The notes under the pieces: model-generated | What the model saw: only the letters and a program-made list of their open reading frames with translations | Database searches by the model: none | Told to the model about the DNA's origin: nothing | In this document: in pieces, positions 49,778 to 59,462 of the stretch | Layout: the number at the start of each line of letters is the position of its first letter | How positions within the stretch are numbered: the stretch's first letter is position 1 | Translations under genes and position numbers: made by a program | Assembly (NCBI RefSeq): GCF_000695795.1 | Contig: NZ_JNCA01000006.1 | Location: 1 to 64,000, forward strand | Direction: 5' to 3' | DNA length: 64,000 nt | Source of the DNA: Flavobacterium seoulense | GTDB taxonomy: Bacteria; Bacteroidota; Bacteroidia; Flavobacteriales; Flavobacteriaceae

Positions 49778-51532
49778 CTATTGTGCTAATGAAAATTGGG
49801 AATCGTATAAGTTTTTATAATATCCGGATTCTTTAATAATTAATTCCTGATGTGTTCCTTCTTCAACGATTAATCCTTTGTCCATAACCACAATTTTATC
49901 AGCATTGACAATGGTTGCCAGACGGTGTGCGATAACAATAGAAGTTCTTCCTTTCGTAATAGTTTCTGTAGCACGCTGGATCAATTCTTCAGAGTAAGTG
50001 TCGATAGATGAGGTCGCTTCGTCTAGAATCAAAATACTAGGATTACTCACATAAGCTCTTAAAAAAGCAATCAATTGGCGTTGTCCTGAAGAAAGCATTA
50101 CACCACGTTCTTTCACGTCAAAATCATAATTATCAGGTAAGCTCATGATAAAATTGTGAACGCCTATTTCTTTGGCAGCTGCATACACTTTTTCTCTTGT
50201 AATTTCAGGATTATTGAGTGTAATGTTATTGTAAATGGTGTCAGCAAATAAGAAAACATCCTGTAAAACAATAGCGATTTGTTTTCTAAGTGAGCTTAAA
50301 GTGTAATTTTCAATGTCTTCATTGTCAATACAAATAGTTCCGCTTTTTATTTCGTAAAAACGATTCAATAAATTGATAATGGTTGATTTTCCTGCTCCTG
50401 TAGATCCTACAATTGCTATGGTTTCGCCGGCTTTTACAGTTAAATCAATTCCTTTAATAACTTCTTCGTTGTCAATGTAGCTAAAACGAACTTCTTTGAA
50501 CTGGATATTTCCGTCAAATATTGGTGCTTCAACAGTTCCGGTATCCTGAATTTGATCCTGAGTATCAATAATTTCAAAAACACGATTAGCAGCAATCATT
50601 CCCAGTTGCATCTCATTGAATTTATCTGCAATTTGACGCAAAGGATTGAATAACATTCCAATAAACATGGTGTACGAAAATAAATCTCCAAAAGTGGTGA
50701 AATTATCTCCGTTTAAAATTTTGATTCCTCCGTAAAGTACAATAAATCCAAGTGTTAGTGATGAAATAATATCGGCAATAGGGAAGAAGATAGAGTTGTA
50801 AAGAATTGTTTTTATCCAGGCATTTTGATGTTTTTCGTTAATATTCTTGAATTTTTGAGATTCAATTTCTTCTCTGTTAAACAGTTGAACAATCTTCATT
50901 CCGGTAACACGTTCCTGTACAAAGGTGTTCATATTGGCAATTTGTGTTCGAACTTCTTCAAAAGCAACCTGCATTTTGCGTTGAAAAATTCGGGTAATAA
51001 AAACCAGAATCGGCATGGCAACAATAACAATCCAGGTTAATTTCCAGTTCATGTAGAACATAAAAATAAGAACTACCACCATTTTCATCAAATCACTGAT
51101 GATCATGAATAATCCCTGACTGAAAATACGTGCGATAGATTCGATATCAGAAACGGAGCGGGTTACGAGCTGTCCCACAGGAACCAGATCGAAATATTTC
51201 ATTCGGAAACTTAAGATATGTTTGAATAATTTAATTCGAATATCTTTTACAATATCCTGTCCCAGCCAGTTTGCCCAATACACAAAATAAAATTGAGAAA
51301 AAACCTCCAGCAAAAGTACAATTCCCATCAAACTGATGTAAAACAAAAGGCCTTGCGCATCTTCAGTCTGAATGTAATCATCCACTGTTCGTTTCAATAA
51401 ATACGGACGTAAAGCTGCAAAAACAGACAATGAAATGGCATAAATAATCACGCCATTAAAGCGCCATTGATACGGTTTTGTATACTGCAATATTCGTTTG
51501 AATAATCGGGTGTCAAATGCTTTTGCTTTCAT
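49778..51532 (-). CDS. ABC exporter, transmembrane-ATPase fusion (MsbA-like)
   Basis: The 584-residue half-transporter has six transmembrane helices (about 20-320) and a C-terminal ATPase with Walker A GSTGAGKST (near 380-388), signature LSSGQRQL, Walker B ILILDEAT and switch IAHRLATI. Such homodimeric exporters move lipids, drugs or peptides across the inner membrane. It lies between truA and an iron-type ATPase in one direction, but its substrate cannot be inferred. Confidence 0.92.
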   Translation of the reverse strand: MKAKAFDTRLFKRILQYTKPYQWRFNGVIIYAISLSVFAALRPYLLKRTVDDYIQTEDAQGLLFYISLMGIVLLLEVFSQFYFVYWANWLGQDIVKDIRIKLFKHILSFRMKYFDLVPVGQLVTRSVSDIESIARIFSQGLFMIISDLMKMVVVLIFMFYMNWKLTWIVIVAMPILVFITRIFQRKMQVAFEEVRTQIANMNTFVQERVTGMKIVQLFNREEIESQKFKNINEKHQNAWIKTILYNSIFFPIADIISSLTLGFIVLYGGIKILNGDNFTTFGDLFSYTMFIGMLFNPLRQIADKFNEMQLGMIAANRVFEIIDTQDQIQDTGTVEAPIFDGNIQFKEVRFSYIDNEEVIKGIDLTVKAGETIAIVGSTGAGKSTIINLLNRFYEIKSGTICIDNEDIENYTLSSLRKQIAIVLQDVFLFADTIYNNITLNNPEITREKVYAAAKEIGVHNFIMSLPDNYDFDVKERGVMLSSGQRQLIAFLRAYVSNPSILILDEATSSIDTYSEELIQRATETITKGRTSIVIAHRLATIVNADKIVVMDKGLIVEEGTHQELIIKESGYYKNLYDSQFSLAQ

Positions 51533-51542
51533 TTTTTTATTT

Positions 51543-51632
51543 TAGTCCTTAGTTTAGTACCTAGTTCTCAGTCCTTAGTCCTTAGTTTTTATTTGTGGAA
51601 TAAATTTACTAAGGACTAGGCACTAAGGACTA
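51543..51632. repeat. Palindrome of tandem CCTTAGT units between truA and ABC exporter
   Basis: AGTCCTTAGT and related units at 51543-51588 pair with ACTAAGGACTAGGCACTAAG and the next ACTAAGGACTA at 51607-51632. The right arm includes the truA stop codon (CTA at 51630-51632). It fills almost all of the 97-base gap. Confidence 0.7.
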
Positions 51633-52370
51633 ATCCTCTATATAAGGATATTCAATTTTAGTTAAATACAATCCGTGCGCTGGTACCGAAAAACCGGCTT
51701 TGTCTCGGCTTTTACTTTCGATAATAGCATTAAAATCAGCTAATGTTATTTTGTGTAAACCAATATTTACCAATGTCCCTACAATAGAACGAACCATATT
51801 TCTTAAAAAACGATTGGCCGAAATGGTGAAAATTAGTTTGTTACTTTCTTCTTTCCAATATGCTTCAAAAATAGTACAATCGAATGTGTTTACATCAGTA
51901 TTTACTTTAGAGAAGCTTTGAAAATTAGTATGATTGAATAATAATTTGGCAGCCTCATTCATCAAATCAATATCTAAATCCTGAATGAAATACCAACTCT
52001 GATCTTGTAAAAATGCATCTTTAAAGGTATTAATATGGTATTCATAAGTTCTCTTAGTAGCGTCAAAACGACAATGTGCATCATCGGCTACCGCGAAAAT
52101 TCCATATATAACAATATCTTTAGGAAGGTAAGAATTGAGTTTGTGAATTAATTTTGGAATATCAAAAGGAGTTTCAAAATCAAAATGAGCATACATTTCT
52201 CTTGCATGAACACCAGTATCAGTCCGTCCGGCTCCCATTAAACTAATTTCAGCATTCAGTAAAACCGAGAAAGCTTTATTGAGTGTTTCCTGTACCGAAG
52301 CGGCATTAGGCTGAATTTGCCAGCCATGATATGAAGTTCCGTTATAGGCTAATTTTATAAAATATCTCAA
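51630..52370 (-). CDS. truA: tRNA pseudouridine(38-40) synthase
   Basis: TruA makes pseudouridine in the anticodon stem of many tRNAs. The 246-residue protein has the catalytic GAGRTDTGVHA with Asp in the loop (about 46-56), and RFLRNMVRSIVGTLVNIG. The start at 52370 (MRYFIKLAYNGTSYHGWQIQ) is standard. Its stop codon sits in the repeat at 51543-51632. Confidence 0.96.
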   Translation of the reverse strand: MRYFIKLAYNGTSYHGWQIQPNAASVQETLNKAFSVLLNAEISLMGAGRTDTGVHAREMYAHFDFETPFDIPKLIHKLNSYLPKDIVIYGIFAVADDAHCRFDATKRTYEYHINTFKDAFLQDQSWYFIQDLDIDLMNEAAKLLFNHTNFQSFSKVNTDVNTFDCTIFEAYWKEESNKLIFTISANRFLRNMVRSIVGTLVNIGLHKITLADFNAIIESKSRDKAGFSVPAHGLYLTKIEYPYIED

Positions 52371-52553
52371 GAGTAGTGTTCAGTAATCAATGTACCGTAA
52401 GCAAAGCTGAGCATGTTCATTGAAAAATTAATATGCACAAATTTACAAAGTTTTATCTTAGTTGTTGTTTAAAAAATCCTAAAACTAAAAAGGCTAATCT
52501 CCATTGTAATATGATAACTTTGTTGTTTCACTTTTGAATTACTTTTCGCTGCA

Positions 52554-53051
52554 ATGAAAAAAATCCTTTTACTTTCGGATACACACAGTTATATAGATGA
52601 TGTTATTTTAAAATATGTTAATCAGGCTGATGAGGTTTGGCATGCGGGAGATATTGGCGACTTGAAAGTAACGGATACTTTGAAAAAACTTAAACCTTTA
52701 CGTGCGGTTTATGGTAATATTGATGATGGCCAGGCACGTTTAGAATTTCCGTTGCATAATCGATTTATGTGTGAAGATGTTTCGGTTTGGATAACACATA
52801 TTGGCGGTTATCCGGGGAAATACAATCCGAATATAAAAGCGGAAATGTTGACTAATCCTCCTAAATTATTCATTTGTGGACATTCGCACATTCTTAAAGT
52901 AATGTTTGATAAAAAAAACAACCTTTTACACATGAATCCCGGTGCTTGCGGAAAAAGTGGTTTTCATCAGGTACGTACGATGTTACGTTTTGTAATTGAA
53001 GGTGATAAAATAAAAGATTTAGAAATTATCGAATTGGGAAAAAGAGCATAA
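52554..53051 (+). CDS. YfcE-type metallophosphoesterase
   Basis: The 165-residue phosphodiesterase has the family's metal ligands: LLSDTHSYIDD, GDIGD, GNIDD, ITHIGGYPG and CGHSHILK. It begins MKKILLLSDTHSY. YfcE-like enzymes hydrolyse small phosphodiesters; the natural substrate is uncertain. It converges with the histidine kinase gene with no gap between stop codons. Confidence 0.9.
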   Translation: MKKILLLSDTHSYIDDVILKYVNQADEVWHAGDIGDLKVTDTLKKLKPLRAVYGNIDDGQARLEFPLHNRFMCEDVSVWITHIGGYPGKYNPNIKAEMLTNPPKLFICGHSHILKVMFDKKNNLLHMNPGACGKSGFHQVRTMLRFVIEGDKIKDLEIIELGKRA

Positions 53052-54746
53052 TTAGCTTTTATATTCAATAGGTGCTATTATTTTGATGGTAGTTCCTTGT
53101 TTTGGCTTCGAAATAATTTCAAATTTTCCATTCATTGTATTAATTCGGGCTTTAATTTGGTTTAAACCAAAGCCTTCAATAGTTTTATATTGTTTGGTTT
53201 CAAAACCTACACCGTTATCTTTAACAATGATGTGTAATTGCGAATCAATTTCTTTTAAACTTAAAATAGAATTTGTTGCTTTACTGTGTTTTGTAATGTT
53301 GTTCAATAATTCGCTGATAATAAAATACATTTTCATTTCGTAATCTTCATTATAACGGGTTTCCGAAGAAACATTGCTTGAATATTCGAAGTGAATAGTA
53401 GAATTTGACGACATTTCACATAAATCATTAAGGGCATAAAATAGTCCAAAACGAGCCAATAATGATGGTAAAAGCTGGTGTGATAAGTCACGTATTTTAT
53501 AATGCGTTTGTATAAGAATGGCTTTGGTTTTTGTTATTTCGACCGAATCGTTATCATTTTTTGATGAAAAAATAGTTAAGTGTAAAGCCGCCGAAGAAAG
53601 CAGCGCACTGATATTATCATGTAAAAAGGAAGCGATTTTTTTTCGTTCCATTTCCTGACCATTTACCGATGCTGTAATGATACTTTCCTGAATTTTACTT
53701 TCAAAATCCTTGAGTTTGTTGTTTTGTTTTAATTGTTTGTTTTGATAATAGAAATAAGAAAAAATAATAACAAGCAATAAAATAGAAATGATAACAATGC
53801 TAATCAATTTATTTTTAGATTGTTTCTCAATTAAAATCTGGTGATTTGTTTTGTATTTTGTTTTAATGTCGTCAATCTCTCTTTTGTATTCATCAATTTC
53901 AAGATTAATACCAGCAACGTTTAATTTTTTTAATTTTTCCTGATCGTTCAGTTGGTCTGAAATTTCATTGTAAGCAGTAAGATTTTCGTATGCCTTTTTA
54001 TATTGTTTTGTTTTGAATAAAAACTTAGCATATTCCTGATGGCTATGAGATAAATCGCTTTTTTCGTTTCCTTTTTTGCCTAAATCAATGGCTTTTTCGA
54101 AATAAAATTCGGCTTTTTTATTGTTGTTAAGATGTGACTGATAAACGCCATTTAGCATATTTAAGGCTACAATAGTAGTTTCGGTTCCATGTTTTTTATG
54201 GTATTTATTAATATAATTGAGATAAGGTAAGCCTAAGTCAAATTTATTAATGTCAAAATAAGCCCAGACTATATTGAGTTTTGTAAAAACAATCTCCGAA
54301 GAATCAGCAATTATGGTGCTGTATTTTAATGATTTTTTGTAATGATAAATACCTTTATTATATTCTTTTTTGTCAAAACAATAAATGTTTCCTAAGTTAT
54401 TGTTGATCCAGTTTTTTAGAAGATTGTTATTGGTTTTATTGGCATAGATAATTGCCTTTTTATAATAAAATAAGGCTTTTTCATATTCGGCTAGTTCGTC
54501 AAAATTAGCAGCAATTGTGTTGTAAGCCAATGCAATTAAATTGTCGTCTTTTAAAGAAATGGCATTATCTAAGGCTTTTCGACAAAGGATTAAAGACTTT
54601 TCATAATTACCGGCACGCATTAACCGGGTAGCTTTTTGTGTGTTAACAGCAGTTTCGTGTTGAATAGAGCTTTTTGTTTGAGCAAAAGAATTTGCACAAC
54701 AAATAAACAAAACCAATAATATGCTGTAAATGCGTTTGTGAAGCAT
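53052..54746 (-). CDS. TPR sensor histidine kinase (NarX-like HisKA_3)
   Basis: The 564-residue protein has a signal peptide (CCANSFAQ), TPR-like helical repeats in the periplasm (about 30-290), a transmembrane helix at about 313-333, a HisKA_3 dimerisation domain with His376 in ERKKIASFLHDNISALLSSAALHL (shown here to 24 only in parts), and a HATPase domain (ELLNNITKHSKA, DNGVGFE, GFGLNQIKARI). It is next to a LuxR-type regulator. The periplasmic TPR region suggests protein-protein or peptide sensing. Confidence 0.92.
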   Translation of the reverse strand: MLHKRIYSILLVLFICCANSFAQTKSSIQHETAVNTQKATRLMRAGNYEKSLILCRKALDNAISLKDDNLIALAYNTIAANFDELAEYEKALFYYKKAIIYANKTNNNLLKNWINNNLGNIYCFDKKEYNKGIYHYKKSLKYSTIIADSSEIVFTKLNIVWAYFDINKFDLGLPYLNYINKYHKKHGTETTIVALNMLNGVYQSHLNNNKKAEFYFEKAIDLGKKGNEKSDLSHSHQEYAKFLFKTKQYKKAYENLTAYNEISDQLNDQEKLKKLNVAGINLEIDEYKREIDDIKTKYKTNHQILIEKQSKNKLISIVIISILLLVIIFSYFYYQNKQLKQNNKLKDFESKIQESIITASVNGQEMERKKIASFLHDNISALLSSAALHLTIFSSKNDNDSVEITKTKAILIQTHYKIRDLSHQLLPSLLARFGLFYALNDLCEMSSNSTIHFEYSSNVSSETRYNEDYEMKMYFIISELLNNITKHSKATNSILSLKEIDSQLHIIVKDNGVGFETKQYKTIEGFGLNQIKARINTMNGKFEIISKPKQGTTIKIIAPIEYKS

Positions 54747-54772
54747 AATTAATTTATGGTGACTATGATTTA

Positions 54773-55432
54773 CTAATTAATCAAATTATTTTTTAGAGCA
54801 AATTTGACGATGCTAATAGTATTCTTAGCTTTTAATTTTTTTAAAATGTTTTTACGGTGTGTTTCTACTGTATTTGTACTAATAAAAAGTTTTTCAGAAA
54901 TCTCTTTTCCGCTATATTCTAATGCGATTAAAGTGATAATCTCGATTTCTCTTCCGCTTAATTGATAATCTGGACTTATACTGGTTTTGTTAAGCTTCGG
55001 ATTCTTTTTAGTCGCCGATGTAAATATAGTTTCACGTACCTGACTACAAAAATATTCTTCGCCGGTGCTTACTACCTGTATGGCTTCGACGATATTTTCT
55101 CCGGCACATTGCTTGGTTAAATATCCGCTAGCGCCTAGTTTCATGACTTCCTGAATTATTTTAATATCGTCATAAGTTGATAGTACAACCACTTTGCAGG
55201 GAAAACCTTTTTTAGAAAATTCTTTCAGGACTTCGATACCGTCTTTTTCAGGCATACTAATGTCTAAAACTAAAATGTCTGTAGCATTATTACTTACTTC
55301 TTCATAAAGTGTGGTTCCTTGTAACGAAAACCCAACCACATTAAAATTGGGAATAGAATTCAATAAAGTACGCATACCGTCAATTAATACTTTATGATCG
55401 TCGGCTAAGTGAATTCGTATTGTGGTTTCCAT
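54773..55432 (-). CDS. NarL/LuxR-type response regulator
   Basis: The 219-residue regulator has a receiver domain with Asp57 in ILVLDISMPEKDG and Lys in LTKQCAG, and a C-terminal LuxR helix-turn-helix (about 150-215: LSGREIEIITLIALEYSGKEISEKLFISTNTVETHRKNILKKLKAKN). Its gene is 26 bases upstream of the kinase in the same direction, so they form a two-component pair. Confidence 0.95.
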   Translation of the reverse strand: METTIRIHLADDHKVLIDGMRTLLNSIPNFNVVGFSLQGTTLYEEVSNNATDILVLDISMPEKDGIEVLKEFSKKGFPCKVVVLSTYDDIKIIQEVMKLGASGYLTKQCAGENIVEAIQVVSTGEEYFCSQVRETIFTSATKKNPKLNKTSISPDYQLSGREIEIITLIALEYSGKEISEKLFISTNTVETHRKNILKKLKAKNTISIVKFALKNNLIN

Positions 55433-55477
55433 AGGTGATTTCTAATAGTTTCAAATGTATAAAAAAAATAACACAAA

Positions 55478-55503
55478 AAAACCCGAATTTTCATTCGGGT
55501 TTT
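55478..55503. terminator. Bidirectional terminator before the LuxR pair
   Basis: AAAACCCGAAT and ATTCGGGTTTT form an 11-base perfect stem around TTTC, with an A run on one side and T on the other. It lies just past the DUF4293 gene (minus). Confidence 0.85.
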
Positions 55504-55533
55504 CTTCGCACTAATAAATTAAAATTTATAGGT

Positions 55534-55947
55534 TTACCTCAATCGATCCACAGATTTTACAAGATCTTCGTCCTTTTTGATCGCTTTATTAGCTAAAACT
55601 AATGCAACGATTGCAATAATAGGTAGAAACATCCCAATACCTTTCTCAGAAACTACAGGAGCTTCTCCAGATAAATTTAGTGAATGATATAAAAACAATC
55701 CTAATAAAATCAAATTTAATATTATGTTCAATCTGTTAATCACAAATTGATTTTGTCTTTTCTTATAGGATAAAATACTCAGTATCGAAAATGTTGTACT
55801 TAAACCAAACAAAACAGTATAAATCTGACTTTGCATAAAATAAAAAGATTTACCACCACTTAAAGTCCATAACGGAAAAATAAAAGGTAAAACTCCTGTA
55901 ATTATAAAAGCAAGAAGTAAATATATTGTTTGAATTCGTTGTATCAT
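55534..55947 (-). CDS. DUF4293 membrane protein
   Basis: From ATG 55947 the protein has 137 residues and four transmembrane helices, beginning MIQRIQTIYLLLAFIITGVLPF, the DUF4293 signature of Bacteroidota. The frame three codons longer would need a TTG start. Function is unknown. It is divergent from rho across a 185-base region. Confidence 0.85.
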   Translation of the reverse strand: MIQRIQTIYLLLAFIITGVLPFIFPLWTLSGGKSFYFMQSQIYTVLFGLSTTFSILSILSYKKRQNQFVINRLNIILNLILLGLFLYHSLNLSGEAPVVSEKGIGMFLPIIAIVALVLANKAIKKDEDLVKSVDRLR

Positions 55948-56132
55948 TTTGATCAATATTGTTCTACAAAAATATATTTTCTTTTTTTAAAATACTATTG
56001 TATGATTAAATTTTATTCGTATTATTGCAACACAATACCGTAAGCACTTCATACTGCGGTGAATTCAAAATAAAAATCACACCCAATCTTTTTTTCAAGA
56101 TTCCCCAATTTAATTAAAATCATAGAACATTC

Positions 56133-57932
56133 ATGTTTGATATTTCGGCATTAAAAGAAATGAAGCTTTCTGAGCTTCAACAAATAGCTAAAGCTGCTAA
56201 AACAATAAAGTTTACTGGTGTAAAGAAAGAAGTTTTAATTGCAAATATTTTGGATTTTCAAAAATCTTTAGCTGCAGAAAATGTAACTGAAGAAAAAGCA
56301 ATACCGGTAGCTGATGCTGATGATACGGCAAAAAGAGCACGTATTGTTCCGGCAAAGAAGCCAGCAAATCCAAAGATTAAGGCAAAAGTTGCTGTTGAAA
56401 AAGAAGAACAAGTTGTAGAAAAAGATTCTGAAAAATTGGATTTTCCTGCAGAAGAAGTAGTCGCGAAAGAAGAACTAAAAGCAGAAAATGAAGCTGTTGC
56501 TGTTGAAAAACCAAAGGCGGTAAAATTTAATAAGGCTACTTATGAAAAGAAAATAGCTTTAAAAAAAGATAAAGAAAATAAGGATGCTGGTACAGAAAAT
56601 CCTGTTGCTGCTGAAGGAAAGCAAGAAGATGCTGTCGCTGAAGTTGTAGCTCCTGCTGCTCCGCAAAAGAAAATCAATCCGAATCAACAAAATAAGCAGA
56701 ATCCGAATCAGCAGAATCAGAATTCGAATCAAAACGGAAACCAAAATCCAAATCAGAACCAAAACCCTAATTTCAAAAATAAAAAGAATAATAATTTCAG
56801 AGATTCTGATTTTGAATTTGATGGAATTATAGAAAGTGAAGGTGTACTTGAAATGATGCCGGATGGTTACGGATTTTTACGTTCGTCTGATTATAATTAT
56901 TTAGCTTCTCCGGATGATATCTATTTGTCAACGTCACAAATTAGATTGTTTGGCTTAAAAACCGGAGATACTGTAAAAGGTGTGGTAAGACCTCCAAAAG
57001 AAGGAGAAAAGTTTTTCCCTTTAGTACGTGTGTTAAAAATCAATGGACACGATCCTCAGGTTGTTAGAGATAGAATTTCATTCGAACATTTAACACCAAT
57101 ATTTCCATCAGAAAAATTCAAATTAGCCGAAAGAGACAGCAGTATTTCAACCCGAATTATCGATTTGTTTTCTCCAATAGGAAAAGGGCAGCGTGGTATG
57201 ATTGTAGCCCAGCCTAAAACAGGTAAAACGGTGTTATTGAAAGAAATAGCCAATGCTATTGCGGCAAATCATCCAGAAGTATATCTTATTGTTTTACTTA
57301 TTGATGAACGTCCTGAAGAGGTAACAGATATGCAACGTTCGGTTAGAGGAGAAGTAATTGCTTCTACTTTTGACAGAGAGCCGCAAGAGCATGTAAAAAT
57401 TGCTAATATTGTTCTCGAAAAATCAAAACGTTTAGTTGAATGTGGTCATGATGTGGTGATTTTGTTAGATTCGATTACACGTTTGGCCAGAGCTTATAAT
57501 ACAGTTCAACCCGCTTCAGGAAAAGTATTAAGTGGAGGTGTGGATGCCAATGCGCTGCAAAAACCAAAACGTTTCTTTGGTGCTGCCCGTAATGTTGAAA
57601 AAGGTGGTTCGTTAAGTATTATTGCAACTGCTTTGACCGAAACAGGTTCTAAAATGGATGAGGTAATTTTCGAAGAATTTAAAGGTACAGGTAATATGGA
57701 ATTGCAATTGGATCGAAAAATTGCAAACAAACGTATATTCCCTGCTGTTGATTTGACTTCATCAAGTACACGTCGTGACGATTTACTTCTGGATAAAGAT
57801 ACGCTTCAAAGAATGTGGATTATGAGAAAATACCTTTCTGATATGAATCCGGTAGAAGCAATGGAATTTATCAATGATAGATTTAAGAAAACCAGAAATA
57901 ATGAAGAGTTTTTGATTTCGATGAATGACTAA
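56133..57932 (+). CDS. rho: Transcription termination factor Rho
   Basis: Rho is the hexameric RNA helicase that ends transcription. The 599-residue protein has a Rho_N domain (1-45), a long acidic and Asn/Gln-rich insert (about 60-225, with [12 protein letters not shown]), the cold-shock RNA-binding domain (about 230-300: [20 protein letters not shown]), and the ATPase with P-loop [20 protein letters not shown] (about 350-370), Walker [17 protein letters not shown] and the Q/R loops. The insert is usual in Bacteroidota. It is a single gene with a perfect palindromic terminator. Confidence 0.96.
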   Translation: MFDISALKEMKLSELQQIAKAAKTIKFTGVKKEVLIANILDFQKSLAAENVTEEKAIPVADADDTAKRARIVPAKKPANPKIKAKVAVEKEEQVVEKDSEKLDFPAEEVVAKEELKAENEAVAVEKPKAVKFNKATYEKKIALKKDKENKDAGTENPVAAEGKQEDAVAEVVAPAAPQKKINPNQQNKQNPNQQNQNSNQNGNQNPNQNQNPNFKNKKNNNFRDSDFEFDGIIESEGVLEMMPDGYGFLRSSDYNYLASPDDIYLSTSQIRLFGLKTGDTVKGVVRPPKEGEKFFPLVRVLKINGHDPQVVRDRISFEHLTPIFPSEKFKLAERDSSISTRIIDLFSPIGKGQRGMIVAQPKTGKTVLLKEIANAIAANHPEVYLIVLLIDERPEEVTDMQRSVRGEVIASTFDREPQEHVKIANIVLEKSKRLVECGHDVVILLDSITRLARAYNTVQPASGKVLSGGVDANALQKPKRFFGAARNVEKGGSLSIIATALTETGSKMDEVIFEEFKGTGNMELQLDRKIANKRIFPAVDLTSSSTRRDDLLLDKDTLQRMWIMRKYLSDMNPVEAMEFINDRFKKTRNNEEFLISMND

Positions 57933-57956
57933 AATAATATCAATTTTAATATCAAT

Positions 57957-57994
57957 AAAAAACTCCAATTTCAAATTTGAAATTGGAGTTTTTT
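57957..57994. terminator. Bidirectional terminator after rho
   Basis: AAAAAACTCCAATTTCAAA and its exact complement form a 19-base stem with A and T runs. It lies between convergent rho and the RsmB-like gene. Confidence 0.92.
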
Positions 57995-58023
57995 TATTTT
58001 GCAAATTTATTTCTTTTTGAAAT

Positions 58024-59238
58024 TTAAGCTTTTCTTTCTAATAACGCCATGTAAAAACCGTCAAAACCAGATTCTGAAGCCAGAATTTTATGATCCTTTA
58101 TAAAAGTAAATTGTTTTCCAATATCAGTAGTTAAAAAACGCTCAACTTGTTCCTGATTTTCAGATGGAAGAATAGAACAGGTTGCATAAACTAATTTTCC
58201 GCCTGGTTTTACAATTTTAGAATAACTTTCTAAAACTTCCGATTGTACTTTTCGAATATTATCAATAAACTCAGGTTTCAATTTCCACTTAGCATCAGGA
58301 TTTCTTTTTAAAACACCTAATCCGCTACAAGGTGCATCAATCAATACACGATCTGCTTTTTCGTGCAGTTTTTTGATAACTTTAGTAGTATCAATGATAC
58401 GGTATTCGATATTGAAAGCACTGTTTCTCTTAGCTCTTAATTTTAATTGTTTTAATTTGCTTTCGTACAAATCCATCGCAATCAATTGTCCTTTATTTTC
58501 CATTAAAGAAGCAATGTGCAAGGTTTTTCCGCCAGCACCAGCACAAGTATCTACCACACGCATTCCCGGTTTTACATCCAGAAAAGCAGCAACCAATTGT
58601 GAATTAGCATCCTGAACTTCAAATAAACCTTGCTTGAAAGCATCGGTCATAAAAACATTGGCGCGTTCTTTTAAAACTAAAGCATCAGGCTGGTCTTTTA
58701 GATATTCGGTTTCGATATCTAAATCCATTAAGATAGCTCTTAGAGCTTCTTTGGTTGTTTTTAAGGTATTGGTTCTAAGAATTACTTTGGCAGGTTGATT
58801 TTGAGCTGTGATTTCTTTTGCCCAAACTTTTTCGCCTAACTCTTTCACACCTAATTCATCCATCCAGTCAGGAATAGATTCTTTGATAGCTCTGGTTTTT
58901 GATAATTCGTCAAAACGTCCTTTAATTTTTCTTTCAGGAGTTCCTTCCAGCTGACGCCAATCTGGAATTGGGTAACCTCTTAAAACTGCCCATACGGCAA
59001 ACATTCTCCAAAGATTATCTCTGTCAAATGGTTCTTTTACTTCTGCAATTTCAGCATATAATCTTTTCCAGCGAACAATTTCGTAGATAGTTTCGGCAAC
59101 AAATTTTCTGTCGGCACTTCCCCAGCGTTTGTCTTTTTTTAATGCTCTTGCTACTACTTTATCGGCATATTCTCCTTCATTAAATATTGCATTTAGAGAA
59201 TCGATAGTAGTATATACTAAGTTTCTGTGTAATCTCAT
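58024..59238 (-). CDS. RsmB/NOP-family RNA m5C methyltransferase
   Basis: The 404-residue protein has an N-terminal NusB-like region (about 1-140) and a SAM-dependent RNA methyltransferase domain with motif CAGAGGKTLHIASLM (near 238), DAPCSGLGVLKRNPDAKW with the catalytic Cys, and the second Cys in YATCSILPSENQEQVE. RsmB methylates C967 of 16S rRNA in E. coli. Specific target here is inferred. Confidence 0.93.
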   Translation of the reverse strand: MRLHRNLVYTTIDSLNAIFNEGEYADKVVARALKKDKRWGSADRKFVAETIYEIVRWKRLYAEIAEVKEPFDRDNLWRMFAVWAVLRGYPIPDWRQLEGTPERKIKGRFDELSKTRAIKESIPDWMDELGVKELGEKVWAKEITAQNQPAKVILRTNTLKTTKEALRAILMDLDIETEYLKDQPDALVLKERANVFMTDAFKQGLFEVQDANSQLVAAFLDVKPGMRVVDTCAGAGGKTLHIASLMENKGQLIAMDLYESKLKQLKLRAKRNSAFNIEYRIIDTTKVIKKLHEKADRVLIDAPCSGLGVLKRNPDAKWKLKPEFIDNIRKVQSEVLESYSKIVKPGGKLVYATCSILPSENQEQVERFLTTDIGKQFTFIKDHKILASESGFDGFYMALLERKA

Positions 59239-59361
59239 TTTAATTATTTGAACTGCAAAGGTACTATTAAATGATTTGAAAGTGAATTAAATTTTTAATT
59301 CTGTGAAAATGATTTATTCTTTTAGGAGTATTGATTTTTTTTGGGTTGTATTGAAGAAAAA

Positions 59362-59425
59362 TTACCGCAAATTCGCAAATTTTATATTACAGTTATTCTT
59401 GAAATAATTTGCGAATTTGCGGTAA
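59362..59425. repeat. Perfect 20-base inverted repeat of TTTGCGAA units
   Basis: TTACCGCAAATTCGCAAATT (59362-59381) is matched exactly by AATTTGCGAATTTGCGGTAA (59406-59425), leaving a 24-base loop. The arms are themselves tandem GCAAAt units. The 224-base gap between the RsmB-like and DLH genes holds this element and nothing else I can identify. Confidence 0.85.
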
Positions 59426-59462
59426 ATAAAAATGAATTTGTTTTATCTGTTATTGGAATTTT

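Noticed and set aside
56668..56800. Asn/Gln-rich tract in rho as a frameshift or expansion error
   Set aside because: The frame is open throughout and both flanks match Rho; such inserts are normal in Bacteroidota Rho.
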